From Aequorivita sp. (lineage in GTDB: Bacteria; Bacteroidota; Bacteroidia; Flavobacteriales; Flavobacteriaceae): a stretch of 63,196 nucleotides of DNA. A program made the position numbers and the translations under genes. Location of the stretch: assembly GCA_020435825.1 (NCBI GenBank), contig JAGQYY010000002.1:1-63196 (forward strand). The letters are read 5' to 3'. The notes under the pieces are model-generated. The model had not been told where the DNA came from and did no database searches. It saw only the letters and a list, made by a program, of their open reading frames with translations. Positions 9,754 to 18,398 of the stretch are shown one piece after another (position 1 is the stretch's first letter; each line of letters starts with the position of its first letter).

Positions 9754-9761
9754 CAAAGGTA
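9754..9761 (-). promoter_or_regulatory. Promoter -7 element of the rRNA methyltransferase
   Basis: The minus strand reads TACCTTTG (then CA), a full consensus match, 19 bases from the ATG, giving a very short leader. It is divergent from the promoter at 9827-9834. Confidence 0.7.
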
Positions 9762-9826
9762 TCTTTTTAAAGTTAGATTTTTGAAATACGAAATACGGAA
9801 TATGCTATTTGGAATTTTATAATTGT

Positions 9827-9834
9827 TACTTTTG
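9827..9834 (+). promoter_or_regulatory. Promoter -7 element of the BNR lipoprotein
   Basis: TACTTTTG matches TAnnTTTG and ends 16 bases before the ATG at 9851. A TTTG occurs upstream but with about 15 bases of spacing, shorter than usual. Confidence 0.55.
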
Positions 9835-9850
9835 ACAAAAAATTGAATCT

Positions 9851-10894
9851 ATGCGTTTTATACTCATACTGTTTGCTGCCTTATCACTCATTTCCTGTCA
9901 GGAGAAAACAGAAATTGAAATCAATTCCGTTGAAATAACTCCTGTTTTTATAGATAGTTTGAGTATTCGTGCCATACAACCCTTGGATGAAAATAGGGTT
10001 TGGTTTGCGGCAGATAAAGGCAAGGTAGGGTTGATTGATGGCGATACTCCCAAATTGGCAATTATTAAATACGGTGATTCATTGCTTCATTTTCGTTCAA
10101 TTGCAACGACAAAGGAGGCGGTTTTTGTTTTGAGCATTGCCAATCCGGCTGTGCTTTATAAAATTGGGTTTAACGGTACCGAAGCAACCAATATTGAAGA
10201 GGTTTATACTGAAAAAGGAGAAAAGGTATTTTATGATTCCATGAAGTTTTGGAACGAAAATGAAGGTATTGCCATAGGCGACCCCGTTGAAAACTGCATG
10301 TCTATAATTATAACCCGCGATGGTGGAAATACTTGGGAAAAATTGCCTTGTGAAAACCTTCCAAAAGTTGAAAAAGGAGAAGCTGCCTTTGCGGCGAGTA
10401 ATAGCAATATAGCCGTTTTTGGCGATAATGCCTGGGTTGCAACAGGAGGAAGAAAATCGCGAGTAATGCATACTTCCAATAAAGGGAAAACTTGGGAGAT
10501 ATTTGATACGCCCATCGTGCAAGGGAAAGCAATGACGGGAATTTATAGTATTGATTTTAGTGATGGAAATCATGGGATCATTTTCGGTGGAAACTGGGAA
10601 GACAAACCATTTAATGAAGGTAACAAAGCGGTAACCAAAAATGGCGGTAAAACGTGGAAATTGATTGCCAACGGAAAAGAACCGGGCTATCGATCTTCCG
10701 TAAAATTTATTCCCGAAACAGAAGGGCAGGGGATTGTTGCCGTGGGCTCACCCGGAATTTCCTTTAGTGGCGATGGTGGAAAAAACTGGAAAGAACTTTC
10801 AAAAGAAGGTTTTTTTGCCCTTGAATTTGTAAACGATAGCATTGCTTTTGCTTCGGGGAATAATCGTATATCGAAATTGATTTTCAGGAAATAG
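9851..10894 (+). CDS. BNR-repeat lipoprotein (YCF48-like beta-propeller)
   Basis: A 347-residue predicted lipoprotein: the signal peptide ends in the lipobox LISC (Cys about 16), so it is probably anchored in an envelope membrane. The mature part carries at least four Asp-box/BNR repeats with the form xxDGGxTW: TRDGGNTWEKL, SNKGKTWEIF, KNGGKTWKLI and GDGGKNWKEL. These mark blades of a beta-propeller related to photosystem II stability factor YCF48 and sialidase-type propellers. Proteins of this kind are often called oxidoreductase or glycosyl hydrolase in databases, but I see no catalytic residues for either. It stands alone between a divergent methyltransferase and a convergent symporter. 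The likely role is envelope protein binding or assembly; this is inference. Confidence 0.75.
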   Translation: MRFILILFAALSLISCQEKTEIEINSVEITPVFIDSLSIRAIQPLDENRVWFAADKGKVGLIDGDTPKLAIIKYGDSLLHFRSIATTKEAVFVLSIANPAVLYKIGFNGTEATNIEEVYTEKGEKVFYDSMKFWNENEGIAIGDPVENCMSIIITRDGGNTWEKLPCENLPKVEKGEAAFAASNSNIAVFGDNAWVATGGRKSRVMHTSNKGKTWEIFDTPIVQGKAMTGIYSIDFSDGNHGIIFGGNWEDKPFNEGNKAVTKNGGKTWKLIANGKEPGYRSSVKFIPETEGQGIVAVGSPGISFSGDGGKNWKELSKEGFFALEFVNDSIAFASGNNRISKLIFRK

Positions 10895-10935
10895 TTTTAA
10901 TTACTAATTTAATGTCAGTCGAGTACAGTCAGGGA

Positions 10936-12639
10936 CTAATTTTTGGAAATTGCTATTTCGAAATCATTTTTCTTTGGCAATAAAATTTGTAATAAAATCG
11001 CTATCCCCATAACAATGGCACAACCCACCAAATTTAGCCATAGATATGGCATAAGGTCTATATACCAGAAATAGATAATGATTACTTGAGTGATTAGCGC
11101 AGCGATAAAAACTGCTTTGCTCCGCACGAATTTTACAAAGAATGCTAGTAGAAAAATCCCCAAGACATTTCCGTAGAAAATAGAACCTATAATATTTACA
11201 AGTTGTATCAAGTTATCAAATAAATTTGCCGTACAAGCCACCAAAATTGCAATAATTCCCCACAAAAGTGTGAACCCGCGCGAAGCTGCCACATAATGTT
11301 TTTCCCTTTTTCCCGGCACGTTTCTTTTGTATAGGTCAATGGTTGTTGTGCTGCCCAACGCATTCAGTTCCGAAGCTGTGGAAGACATGGCCGCGCTTAA
11401 AATTACGGCCAAAAGCAAACCAATCAAACCACGTGGAAGATTGTTAAGAATAAAATGTATAAAAACATAATCCTTATCGTTGGTTTCAGCATTTGGATTT
11501 GCTTTTTTTATAACAGCCACAGATTGTTCCCTTAGCTGTTTTTCAGAATTGTTGAGATTTTTAATCTCTTGCGCCAATGTTTTTTTGGATACATCGCTTT
11601 CGGCTTTTGAATAACTTATTTGTGTTGCAGCCAATTCTTTATCAATGGCTTCTTTTTTTACTTCCAAAGCTTTGTATTCGCCCGCATATTCAGATTTTTT
11701 TACATCTTTTACCGCAGAAGGGTTAAAGTGAAGCGGGGAGCTATTAAACTGATAAAAAACAAAAACCATAATCCCCACGAGCAATATGAAAAATTGCATC
11801 GGCACTTTCAGCAATCCATTCATAATTAAGCCCATTTGGCTTTGTTTTACACTTCTGCCGGAAAGATAGCGCTGTACTTGGCTTTGGTCTGTTCCGAAGT
11901 AGGAGAGCGCCAAAAATGTTCCACCAATAATTCCACTCCAAAAAGTGTAACGGTTGTCAAGATCAAATGAAAAATCGAGTATATCCATTTTGCCGTTGGT
12001 GCCAGCAATTTCAAGGGCTTTGGAAAAAGATATATCCAACGGTAGATAATTAAGAATTAAAAGAAAGGCAATCAACATTCCGAAGAAAATAACCGCCATT
12101 TGTTGCTTTTGGGTAACGCTCACAGCTTTTGTACCGCCACTTACGGTATAAATAATTACAAGAACACCGATGATAATATTCAAATAAATTAAATTCCAAC
12201 CAAGTACTGCGGAAAGGATGATTGAAGGTGCAAAAATGGTAATGCCACAAGCCAACCCCCGCTGTATTAGAAATAAAATAGCGGTAAGTGTTCGTGTTTT
12301 TTTGTCAAAGCGACTTTCAAGATATTCGTAAGCCGTATAAACATTGAGTTTATGATAAATTGGTATAAAGACCATACAGATAATTACCATTGCAATTGGC
12401 AATCCAAAATAGAACTGTACAAAGCCCATGCCGTCGTGAAAAGCCTGCCCCGGTGTGGAGAGGAAGGTAATGGCACTGGCCTGGGTAGCCATAACGCTCA
12501 GCCCAATGGTCCACCAATGGGCGGTGCTTCCACCTTTTAGATAATCGCCCACATCTTTTTGCTGACGTGATTTCCAGGTGCCGTAAAGCACTATAAAAAG
12601 AAGGGTTCCAATTAATACAATCCAATCAATCTGTTGCAT
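10936..12639 (-). CDS. Sodium:solute symporter (SSS family)
   Basis: A 567-residue transporter of the SSS family, which moves a small solute into the cell with Na+. The sequence shows about 13 hydrophobic segments, starting with DWIVLIGTLLFIVLYGTW, and the conserved SSS region WTIGLSVMATQASAITFLSTPG (given here in part) in TM2 and GTDQSQVQRYLSGRS after TM7. A charged loop (about residues 310-390, rich in K and E) splits the membrane part. The ATG follows directly on the stop codon of a 36-residue membrane peptide, with no gap, so translation is probably coupled. Together with the upstream PIG-L deacetylase this points to a sugar or amino-sugar derivative as substrate, which is inference from context only. 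Confidence 0.85.
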   Translation of the reverse strand: MQQIDWIVLIGTLLFIVLYGTWKSRQQKDVGDYLKGGSTAHWWTIGLSVMATQASAITFLSTPGQAFHDGMGFVQFYFGLPIAMVIICMVFIPIYHKLNVYTAYEYLESRFDKKTRTLTAILFLIQRGLACGITIFAPSIILSAVLGWNLIYLNIIIGVLVIIYTVSGGTKAVSVTQKQQMAVIFFGMLIAFLLILNYLPLDISFSKALEIAGTNGKMDILDFSFDLDNRYTFWSGIIGGTFLALSYFGTDQSQVQRYLSGRSVKQSQMGLIMNGLLKVPMQFFILLVGIMVFVFYQFNSSPLHFNPSAVKDVKKSEYAGEYKALEVKKEAIDKELAATQISYSKAESDVSKKTLAQEIKNLNNSEKQLREQSVAVIKKANPNAETNDKDYVFIHFILNNLPRGLIGLLLAVILSAAMSSTASELNALGSTTTIDLYKRNVPGKREKHYVAASRGFTLLWGIIAILVACTANLFDNLIQLVNIIGSIFYGNVLGIFLLAFFVKFVRSKAVFIAALITQVIIIYFWYIDLMPYLWLNLVGCAIVMGIAILLQILLPKKNDFEIAISKN

Positions 12640-12750
12640 TTAGGCGAATTTTTGCATTAATAAATAAAACAGATAGATATAAACAGCATTAAATAGGAGC
12701 ACTATTGTATAGCTCCATTTCCAGACGAATTTTTGTTTTTCTTCGGTCAC
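12640..12750 (-). CDS. 36-residue single-span membrane peptide with GTG start, coupled to the symporter
   Basis: A small gene between the deacetylase and the symporter. It starts at GTG (12750-12748), 11 bases after the deacetylase stop, and its TAA is immediately followed by the symporter ATG. The product starts VTEEKQKFVWKW and then has one hydrophobic helix (about residues 14-32, YTIVLLFNAVYIYLFYLLM), ending QKFA; the Lys-rich N-end is likely cytoplasmic. No in-frame ATG exists between the deacetylase stop and this GTG. Known precedents are small membrane partners encoded next to SSS transporters, such as YhdT with PanF and DUF4212 proteins. A regulatory or stabilising subunit of the symporter is likely; this is inference from position and shape. 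Confidence 0.65.
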   Translation of the reverse strand: MTEEKQKFVWKWSYTIVLLFNAVYIYLFYLLMQKFA

Positions 12751-12761
12751 TTTTTTTAGAA

Positions 12762-15254
12762 TTATTTTCCGATTGAAAGCATATTTGCAAACAATCTGTA
12801 TGCTCCGGGAACCCCAGCGGGCAGTTCACGGAAAAAGCTCAATCCCGTATAAATATAATATCCTTTTCCGTATTTTGCCACAAGGAGCGCCCCTTTTGTT
12901 TGGCTTTCACCTTTGTCGTTCATACCTAAAATTGGAGTAAACTCTTTGGCCCAATCGTTTGGAAAATAGAGCCCGCGTTCTTGTACCCAGCCTTCAAAAT
13001 CGTTTTGTGTGATTTTGTTGGGCGTATTTAAAATTGGATTTTCGGGGGACAATATTTTTACTTCTGAAAACTCATCGGTTACCCGGTCGCGGGAAAGTTT
13101 TAAATCATAAGGAGCAATATTTTCGGTAATCAAACCGCGACTGGTATTGTACTGCACTAAGAGCGTTCCTCCATTTTCCACATATTTATTGAGGGCAGTT
13201 TGCGCAAAAGCGAGCTCGGGAACGGTATTGTAGGCGCGAATTCCAACTACAATTGCATCAAACGTTTGAAGGTTTTCTATTGAAATATTTGAAGGCTCAA
13301 TCGTAGTTACGGAATAACCAATCTGCTTCAAGCTTTCGGGAATAGCATCGCCTGCGCCATTTATATAGCCAATATTTTGCCCTTTTTTCTGAATCGCAAT
13401 TTTTGCAACTTTTGCTTCCGAGGGCAGTAACACGCTCTGATACGGGATATGGTCGTAATCGATCGTAACAAGTTCTTTGTCATAACTTTTTCCATCAGCG
13501 GCTACAATTGTTTTTAAATAGCCTTCGCTTTGTCCTTTGGGAGGTGTTACCTTAAAATTGAAGGTTTTTGTTTCACCATTCCGTTCAAGTTTAAAAGCAT
13601 GTTGTGCGGGCGTTACTTTCCAGCCATCGGGATGTTGCAGGCTTGCATTTCCAGAAATATTATCCTTTCCAGCGCGAACAATAACTGAAACACTTTCAGC
13701 CTCATCACTGGCAAAAATCAAGACTTTCTCGGGGATGGAAGCAGTGACTTCGGGCAAAACCTCCAATGGGCGATACACTTCGCCTTTTACGGGATCGTTG
13801 AATTTATAAATAATGCTTTTGGTGAACGGAATAGTAGTATTACCAAATTGTAGCTCAAAAGTCAATTGCTCCAATGGCGGCGTTTCTGGAAGTCCGATGA
13901 GATCATCGGGAGCAACATACATTCCGACTGTTCCTTTTTCATTTAACCAATAAGGTGAGGAGTAGGACGGATTGTGATTTCTGGAATTAAGTGTTATTTC
14001 ATTTTTTTTGTCATCGTTAAAAGGCAATGCTTCAGCTTTATCCCAAAGTATTTTTCCTTCGGAATTTTTTATGGATTTTAAAACAACATTACTTTTTCCA
14101 CGATTGATGGCCTCAATATTTACTTTGAAATTTTCGTCCGGGTTTACAGAGTTTTTTTCAGAAGCAGCTTCAATAAAGATGCCGCCGCAATCCAAAATTA
14201 ATTGTTTAAGTTGTTCAAGTTTGATGTTTCGCCAATGTTCATCCTTCAAATTTGAAACCAATGGATATGCTTTCAATAGCTGCGGAAGCATTTCCGAAGG
14301 GTTTTTAAAGTTGAAATTTTCTTCCAAAGGATTCAAAACAGCCCCAATTTCACTTCCACCTTCAAGACGCGACCAATTGGTGTTTATACCTTCGAATAAA
14401 TTGTTTTCAGAAGGTTTTGAACCTTTCAGCAATTCTAAATATTCCGTTTCGGTTCCACGGGAGCCCGTACTGCCAAAGCCCTGCGATTTGTGCATGCTCC
14501 GGCTCAAGGAGGCTATTTCGCCATTGGAAAGGCCGAGAGCGGGGAAATAGTTGCCGGTTTCAACCGAAACGAGATCTTTTTTGTCAGCTTTTTCAAATTT
14601 TTCCTGGCTGCCGTAGAACCACCACGAAGTATTAAAGAACAATCGCTGGGGTTTCCAAACCCCATATTCAGTAGCTGATTTTGGAAACTTGGAGGCATCG
14701 TTGACCATATCAAAAGCCTCTACGCTCAACAAAGCGGAAGCCGTGTGATGGCCGTGCGTAGTGCCCGGACTGCGATGGTCAAAACGGTTTACAATAATAT
14801 CTGGTTTGAATTTGCGTATGGCCATAACAACATCGCCAAGCACTTCATTTTTCGTCCAAAAATCAAAGGTTTCATCTGGATTTTTACTGTAACCAAAATC
14901 ATTGGCACGTGTAAAAAATTGTTGTCCGCCATCGGTCTTTCGGGCTGCCAGAAGTTCCTGCGTGCGAATTACGCCCAAAAGTTCGCGGAGTTCAGGACCC
15001 ACAAGGTTTTGTCCGCCATCACCTCTTGTAAGTGAAAGATAGGCTGTATTTGCATGGACATCGTTCACCAAATAGGAGATGAGCCTTGTGTTTTCATCAT
15101 CCGGATGTGCGGCAATATAAAGGGCCGAACCAACAAAATTCAATTTTTGAAGTTCGTGGTATATTTCGGAAGCGGTGGGTTTTTTTGGAGCCTGCGCAGT
15201 AGCGGCTATCGAGAAAAATAAAAATAAAAGTCGGAAAAAAAACGATTTGTACAT
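12762..15254 (-). CDS. Large secreted PIG-L (LmbE-like) deacetylase with C-terminal GATase-like domain
   Basis: An 830-residue exported protein with signal peptide (LLFLFFSIAATAQA). The N-terminal domain (about 40-290) is a PIG-L/LmbE zinc-dependent N-deacetylase: AAHPDDE gives the metal-binding His-Asp-Asp and THGHHTAS supplies the second His cluster. A long beta-rich middle follows (about 350-620), then a C-terminal region (about 640-830) with TFDAIVVGIRAYN and GGTLLVQYNTSRG that looks like a class I glutamine amidotransferase or ThuA-type fold. It is first in an operon with the 36-residue peptide and the symporter, and has a TATCTTTG promoter 32 bases upstream. Likely role: deacetylation of an extracytoplasmic amino sugar or glycoconjugate that the symporter then imports. 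The substrate is unknown. Confidence 0.8.
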   Translation of the reverse strand: MYKSFFFRLLFLFFSIAATAQAPKKPTASEIYHELQKLNFVGSALYIAAHPDDENTRLISYLVNDVHANTAYLSLTRGDGGQNLVGPELRELLGVIRTQELLAARKTDGGQQFFTRANDFGYSKNPDETFDFWTKNEVLGDVVMAIRKFKPDIIVNRFDHRSPGTTHGHHTASALLSVEAFDMVNDASKFPKSATEYGVWKPQRLFFNTSWWFYGSQEKFEKADKKDLVSVETGNYFPALGLSNGEIASLSRSMHKSQGFGSTGSRGTETEYLELLKGSKPSENNLFEGINTNWSRLEGGSEIGAVLNPLEENFNFKNPSEMLPQLLKAYPLVSNLKDEHWRNIKLEQLKQLILDCGGIFIEAASEKNSVNPDENFKVNIEAINRGKSNVVLKSIKNSEGKILWDKAEALPFNDDKKNEITLNSRNHNPSYSSPYWLNEKGTVGMYVAPDDLIGLPETPPLEQLTFELQFGNTTIPFTKSIIYKFNDPVKGEVYRPLEVLPEVTASIPEKVLIFASDEAESVSVIVRAGKDNISGNASLQHPDGWKVTPAQHAFKLERNGETKTFNFKVTPPKGQSEGYLKTIVAADGKSYDKELVTIDYDHIPYQSVLLPSEAKVAKIAIQKKGQNIGYINGAGDAIPESLKQIGYSVTTIEPSNISIENLQTFDAIVVGIRAYNTVPELAFAQTALNKYVENGGTLLVQYNTSRGLITENIAPYDLKLSRDRVTDEFSEVKILSPENPILNTPNKITQNDFEGWVQERGLYFPNDWAKEFTPILGMNDKGESQTKGALLVAKYGKGYYIYTGLSFFRELPAGVPGAYRLFANMLSIGK

Positions 15255-15286
15255 AAATTGTAAGTGCTGATTTATTCGAAAACTTT

Positions 15287-15294
15287 CAAAGATA
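15287..15294 (-). promoter_or_regulatory. Promoter -7 element of the PIG-L operon
   Basis: The minus strand reads TATCTTTG, a full match to TAnnTTTG, ending 32 bases before the deacetylase ATG. Confidence 0.55.
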
Positions 15295-15308
15295 CTTATT
15301 TGTGAAAA

Positions 15309-15869
15309 TTATTCGTGCGGAAGGCCTTCCTTATTTTTATCGAGTTCGTTTTGTTGTTCGTAAAACGCTTCGGCCTTTACAATGCTCACGCCTTTTTGGA
15401 GCATCATGCTGTTAGGGTAAGTAACAATTTCATCGTTTTTTGTATGAAGGATAATGTGAAAGGTTTTTATATCCTCAATAATACCTTCGCAGGGCATTTC
15501 CTTATCGTGGATTTTTATATAATCGCCTATTTTGTAGGGAAAGGTGAAAAACATTATAACGCCGCTCGTTACGTTGCTTAGGATTGACCATTGCGCAAAA
15601 AAGGCAATCCCAATAACCGCAAAAACTGAGGACATTACCAGTCCCAAATTTCTAAAATCGACTCCCCAAATAAGGATGAGGCCAAAAACCATTAAAAAGA
15701 AAACCGCAAAATCCACGTGTTTCATAATTAAGCCCGTACGGTGCTCCAATCGCTCTATTTTTTTGGCAAAGTTTCGTACGGTTCTTTTGAGCATCAACCT
15801 TATAAATAGCAATGCCAGGATTAATACGGCAGATTCTATAAGTTGAAGGGTATGTTCTTGGATGTTCAT
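15309..15869 (-). CDS. Short MscS-type mechanosensitive channel protein
   Basis: A 186-residue membrane protein with three hydrophobic segments (about 10-27, 50-72, 76-110) and then an MscS beta domain (about 110-165) with GVIMFFTFPYKIGDYIKIHD and VTYPNSMMLQKGV. The third segment with its small residues is the pore helix type TM3. It stops soon after the beta domain and lacks the large C-terminal alpha/beta portion of E. coli MscS (286 residues). Short forms like this occur in Flavobacteriaceae, so I do not call it truncated. It is the last gene of the operon, 5 bases after the lipoprotein. It should release solutes upon hypo-osmotic shock. Confidence 0.8.
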   Translation of the reverse strand: MNIQEHTLQLIESAVLILALLFIRLMLKRTVRNFAKKIERLEHRTGLIMKHVDFAVFFLMVFGLILIWGVDFRNLGLVMSSVFAVIGIAFFAQWSILSNVTSGVIMFFTFPYKIGDYIKIHDKEMPCEGIIEDIKTFHIILHTKNDEIVTYPNSMMLQKGVSIVKAEAFYEQQNELDKNKEGLPHE

Positions 15870-15874
15870 ATTTT

Positions 15875-16810
15875 CTATTTCAGTTGAAGCGAATCGCGCA
15901 GGTTGAGGTTCTCATTTTTGTTTTTTGTCCAATAATCGTTCTTTATCCTTTTCAGTTTTGTAGCTGTGGTTTTCAGTCGTAGCGTGTCGTTTTGGTCGGC
16001 GGCGTTTACTTCTTCCCATTTTTCGATTTCATACGGAAAAGTACTACTGAAAAAAAGCATCAGTTGCCGCTGTAGGTCAGGGTAGTTTAAAGTATAAATA
16101 GTTATGGAATCGCCCTGTTTCAAACTGGCGAAAGCACTGTGTTCTTTTATTTCCTTGTGCCGAAGCCGTAAATATTCAAAAGAAGGGATGACCATCACAT
16201 CGCCAGTGGGCAGCTCTTCCGGATTGATACGGATAAGGTTCCAAAGTTCGTTTTCTAAATAGGTCTTTGGCAAAGAAAGTTTTTGGTCTGCCTCGCCCTG
16301 AAAATAGGAATGGCTTTCAATTTCAAAATCCCCACGGTTGTTTAGCTGCATATACACCTGGCCGCACCATTCCTGCACGCTGTTTGTAATCTTCAGCGGA
16401 TGTTCCTTTTCAGCAATTGGGCTGAAGGTGCTCGTCATTATTGAATAAGGATAAATGCCGGTATTGAAACTCTTCATTTGGTTCAGTTTCATTACTGAAA
16501 CATTTTCTTCTGAAGCACTATTCGCCTTTACCTGGGCATCTGGCAGAAAATCCTCTGTCACAAAAATATTTACGGCAGTGCCTTCACGAACTTCGCCATA
16601 ACGCTCTTGCATTAGGTTATACGAGGTTATTTCGGCAGTCCCACTGTACCAATACTCTTTGAATTCCTTTGAATTGTTTCGCAGTGTTACGTTTTTGGAG
16701 GTTTCTTTTTTAGCTGAAATTTTTTGCGGGTCACTTTTTTTTTCGGAAGAATTGCAGCTGTTCAGCACGGTTAAAAAAACGAAAAGTGTACAGAATTTTA
16801 AAAAGTTCAT
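15875..16810 (-). CDS. Lipoprotein of unknown function (often mislabelled as Maf)
   Basis: A 311-residue predicted lipoprotein starting MNFLKFCTLFVFLTVLNSC; the lipobox cysteine is at about 19. An in-frame ATG 48 bases upstream would put a charged leader before the signal peptide and overlap maf, so I chose 16810. A Ser/Lys-rich linker follows the cysteine, then a soluble domain with EYWYSGTAEITSY and VQEWCGQVYMQLNN. I recall homologues carrying the name septum formation inhibitor Maf, which is an error caused by the neighbouring true maf gene. No catalytic motif was recognised. It lies 34 bases downstream of maf and 5 bases upstream of the MscS gene in the same operon. Confidence 0.75.
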   Translation of the reverse strand: MNFLKFCTLFVFLTVLNSCNSSEKKSDPQKISAKKETSKNVTLRNNSKEFKEYWYSGTAEITSYNLMQERYGEVREGTAVNIFVTEDFLPDAQVKANSASEENVSVMKLNQMKSFNTGIYPYSIMTSTFSPIAEKEHPLKITNSVQEWCGQVYMQLNNRGDFEIESHSYFQGEADQKLSLPKTYLENELWNLIRINPEELPTGDVMVIPSFEYLRLRHKEIKEHSAFASLKQGDSITIYTLNYPDLQRQLMLFFSSTFPYEIEKWEEVNAADQNDTLRLKTTATKLKRIKNDYWTKNKNENLNLRDSLQLK

Positions 16811-16844
16811 TGTTCGAAGAATTTTCCTCAAAAATACCACAAAT

Positions 16845-17432
16845 TCAACGGTTGGCAATCTCGGTTAACGTTTTATAAACAAGCCGTGTTGGCAACCCCA
16901 TTACATTAAAATAACAGCCCTCAATTTTTTCAATACCAATGTAGCCAATCCACTCCTGAATTCCATAGCTTCCTGCCTTATCAAAGGGTTTGTAGTTTTT
17001 GATGTAGAAATCAATTTCTTCTTCAGAAAGTATTTTAAACCAAACTTTTGTAACATCGTTTACGGTAATCTGAAAATCTTTTGAAGTGAAGCAAACCGAA
17101 GTAATGACCTCGTGCATTTCACCGCTCAAATGTTGAAGTATATCTTTGGCCTCTTCAAAATCCTTTGGTTTGCCAAGTGCTTTCCCGTCTTTCCAAACAA
17201 TCGTATCACTGGTAATTAGAATGTCTTTTTCTGTTAAATCAACAAAAACTGATGCTTTAAGTTGCGAAAGGTAATCTGTTATTTTTGAATGTTTTAATAC
17301 AGAAGGATAAGTTTCTTTAACTTCTTTTACCTGAATCGTAAAATCTAAATCCAACTCTTTAAAAAAAGTTTGCCGTCTTGGTGAGCCGGATGCAAGAATA
17401 ATGTTGTGGTTTTTTAATTTTTTGCGAAGCAT
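16845..17432 (-). CDS. maf: Maf-family nucleoside triphosphate pyrophosphatase
   Basis: A 195-residue Maf protein, which hydrolyses non-canonical or excess NTPs to NMPs and pyrophosphate. The signature ASGSPRR lies near the N-terminus (about 14-20), and the catalytic region follows with ITSDTIVW, GKPKDFEEA, the HEVITSVC strand and DKAGSYGIQEW. The start MLRKKLKNHNIILASGSPRR (17432) fits the family; an ATG 21 bases upstream is possible. It sits between the prenyltransferase gene (30 bases away) and the lipoprotein. Substrate preference (dTTP/UTP or others) cannot be told from these motifs alone. Confidence 0.9.
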   Translation of the reverse strand: MLRKKLKNHNIILASGSPRRQTFFKELDLDFTIQVKEVKETYPSVLKHSKITDYLSQLKASVFVDLTEKDILITSDTIVWKDGKALGKPKDFEEAKDILQHLSGEMHEVITSVCFTSKDFQITVNDVTKVWFKILSEEEIDFYIKNYKPFDKAGSYGIQEWIGYIGIEKIEGCYFNVMGLPTRLVYKTLTEIANR

Positions 17433-17462
17433 TTTTTTAGTTTCAGGTTTCAAGTTGGGTTT

Positions 17463-18374
17463 TTATAAAATTACAAATCCAAACATCGGAATTGAACAAA
17501 TACCCAAAAACATTATTATCTTCAGGAGTTTTGAAAGATACCCATATTCTTTCGGGCTGTCTGCATCCCAAGATTTTATACAGAAATAAAGCAGCGGGGC
17601 AAGAATGGCAAAGAGAAAATACAATACTAAAATTTGTTGGCTGTATAGATATTCATACATATAAAGCACAACCCCTAAAACCATAAAAACACCCAAAACA
17701 AATACTATATTAATTGTTCTTTTTCTACCTAAAGCAATTGCCAAGGTGTTCATTCCGCCTTTTTTGTCGCCGTTTATATCTTGTAGGTCTTTTACAATTT
17801 CACGAATTAAATTTATGAGAAAGGCAAAAAGCGCATAGTGCAATACAATTTTAAAAATTACAGATTGAGTAGTTTGGTTTTGGGGTGTAATTGACGGAAA
17901 CAAATCAAAAAGCGCGACAACAATCAAACTCATCGCTACCAAGCCAGAAACCACTAGGTTTCCAATAAGCAGCATGCCTTTTAAGTAGGAGGCATAGAGA
18001 TAAAGCAATGCTGAAAAGACAACAAAAAGCGCTGCAAACCCCGGTCTTCCAATAGTGTTTGCAAGATAGAAACCTATCGCAACGCCAATTACAGTAAGAA
18101 TTATATAAAGTCGATTAGCGCTTCTTTCCGAAATCTTTTTGCCAATCAGTACTTTACTCGGCTTGTTGATCTTGTCAATCTCAATATCATAAATATCATT
18201 GATGATGTTTCCGGCAGCTGCTATACAAAGTGTTGCAATGACAAGCAATGCGAAGGTGAAAGAATTTAGAGTGGTTTCTGCCCCGAAAGGCTGAAAAAGA
18301 CCGTATTTTAAAAATACCTGTGCCAAGACAATGAAGAGCAGGTTTTGGTAACGGATGAGTTGTAAATAATTCAA
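17463..18374 (-). CDS. UbiA-family prenyltransferase, geranylgeranylglycerol-phosphate geranylgeranyltransferase type
   Basis: A 303-residue membrane prenyltransferase with about nine transmembrane helices. The first Asp-rich motif is NDIYDIEIDKINKP (about 58-71), and the second is in the loop DLQDINGDKKGGMNTLA (about 196-212); both bind Mg-diphosphate. In Bacteroidota this group is named geranylgeranylglycerol-phosphate geranylgeranyltransferase, related to the archaeal ether-lipid enzyme. The chemistry (transfer of a prenyl chain from its diphosphate) is well supported; the acceptor is not, and menaquinone or haem O enzymes are related alternatives. It is in an operon 24 bases downstream of the KdsC-like phosphatase and upstream of maf. 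Confidence 0.8.
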   Translation of the reverse strand: MNYLQLIRYQNLLFIVLAQVFLKYGLFQPFGAETTLNSFTFALLVIATLCIAAAGNIINDIYDIEIDKINKPSKVLIGKKISERSANRLYIILTVIGVAIGFYLANTIGRPGFAALFVVFSALLYLYASYLKGMLLIGNLVVSGLVAMSLIVVALFDLFPSITPQNQTTQSVIFKIVLHYALFAFLINLIREIVKDLQDINGDKKGGMNTLAIALGRKRTINIVFVLGVFMVLGVVLYMYEYLYSQQILVLYFLFAILAPLLYFCIKSWDADSPKEYGYLSKLLKIIMFLGICSIPMFGFVIL

Positions 18375-18398
18375 GATTTTAATTTCGATTTCATATTA

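Noticed and set aside
14008..14550. 180-residue open frame opposite the PIG-L gene
   Set aside because: Shadow of the deacetylase coding strand; composition follows codon positions of the real gene.
15309..15869. MscS gene as a truncated pseudogene
   Set aside because: The short length is common in Flavobacteriaceae and the beta domain is complete.
15875..16810. A second Maf-type pyrophosphatase
   Set aside because: No SGSPRR motif; it is a lipoprotein whose usual database name is copied from the neighbour.
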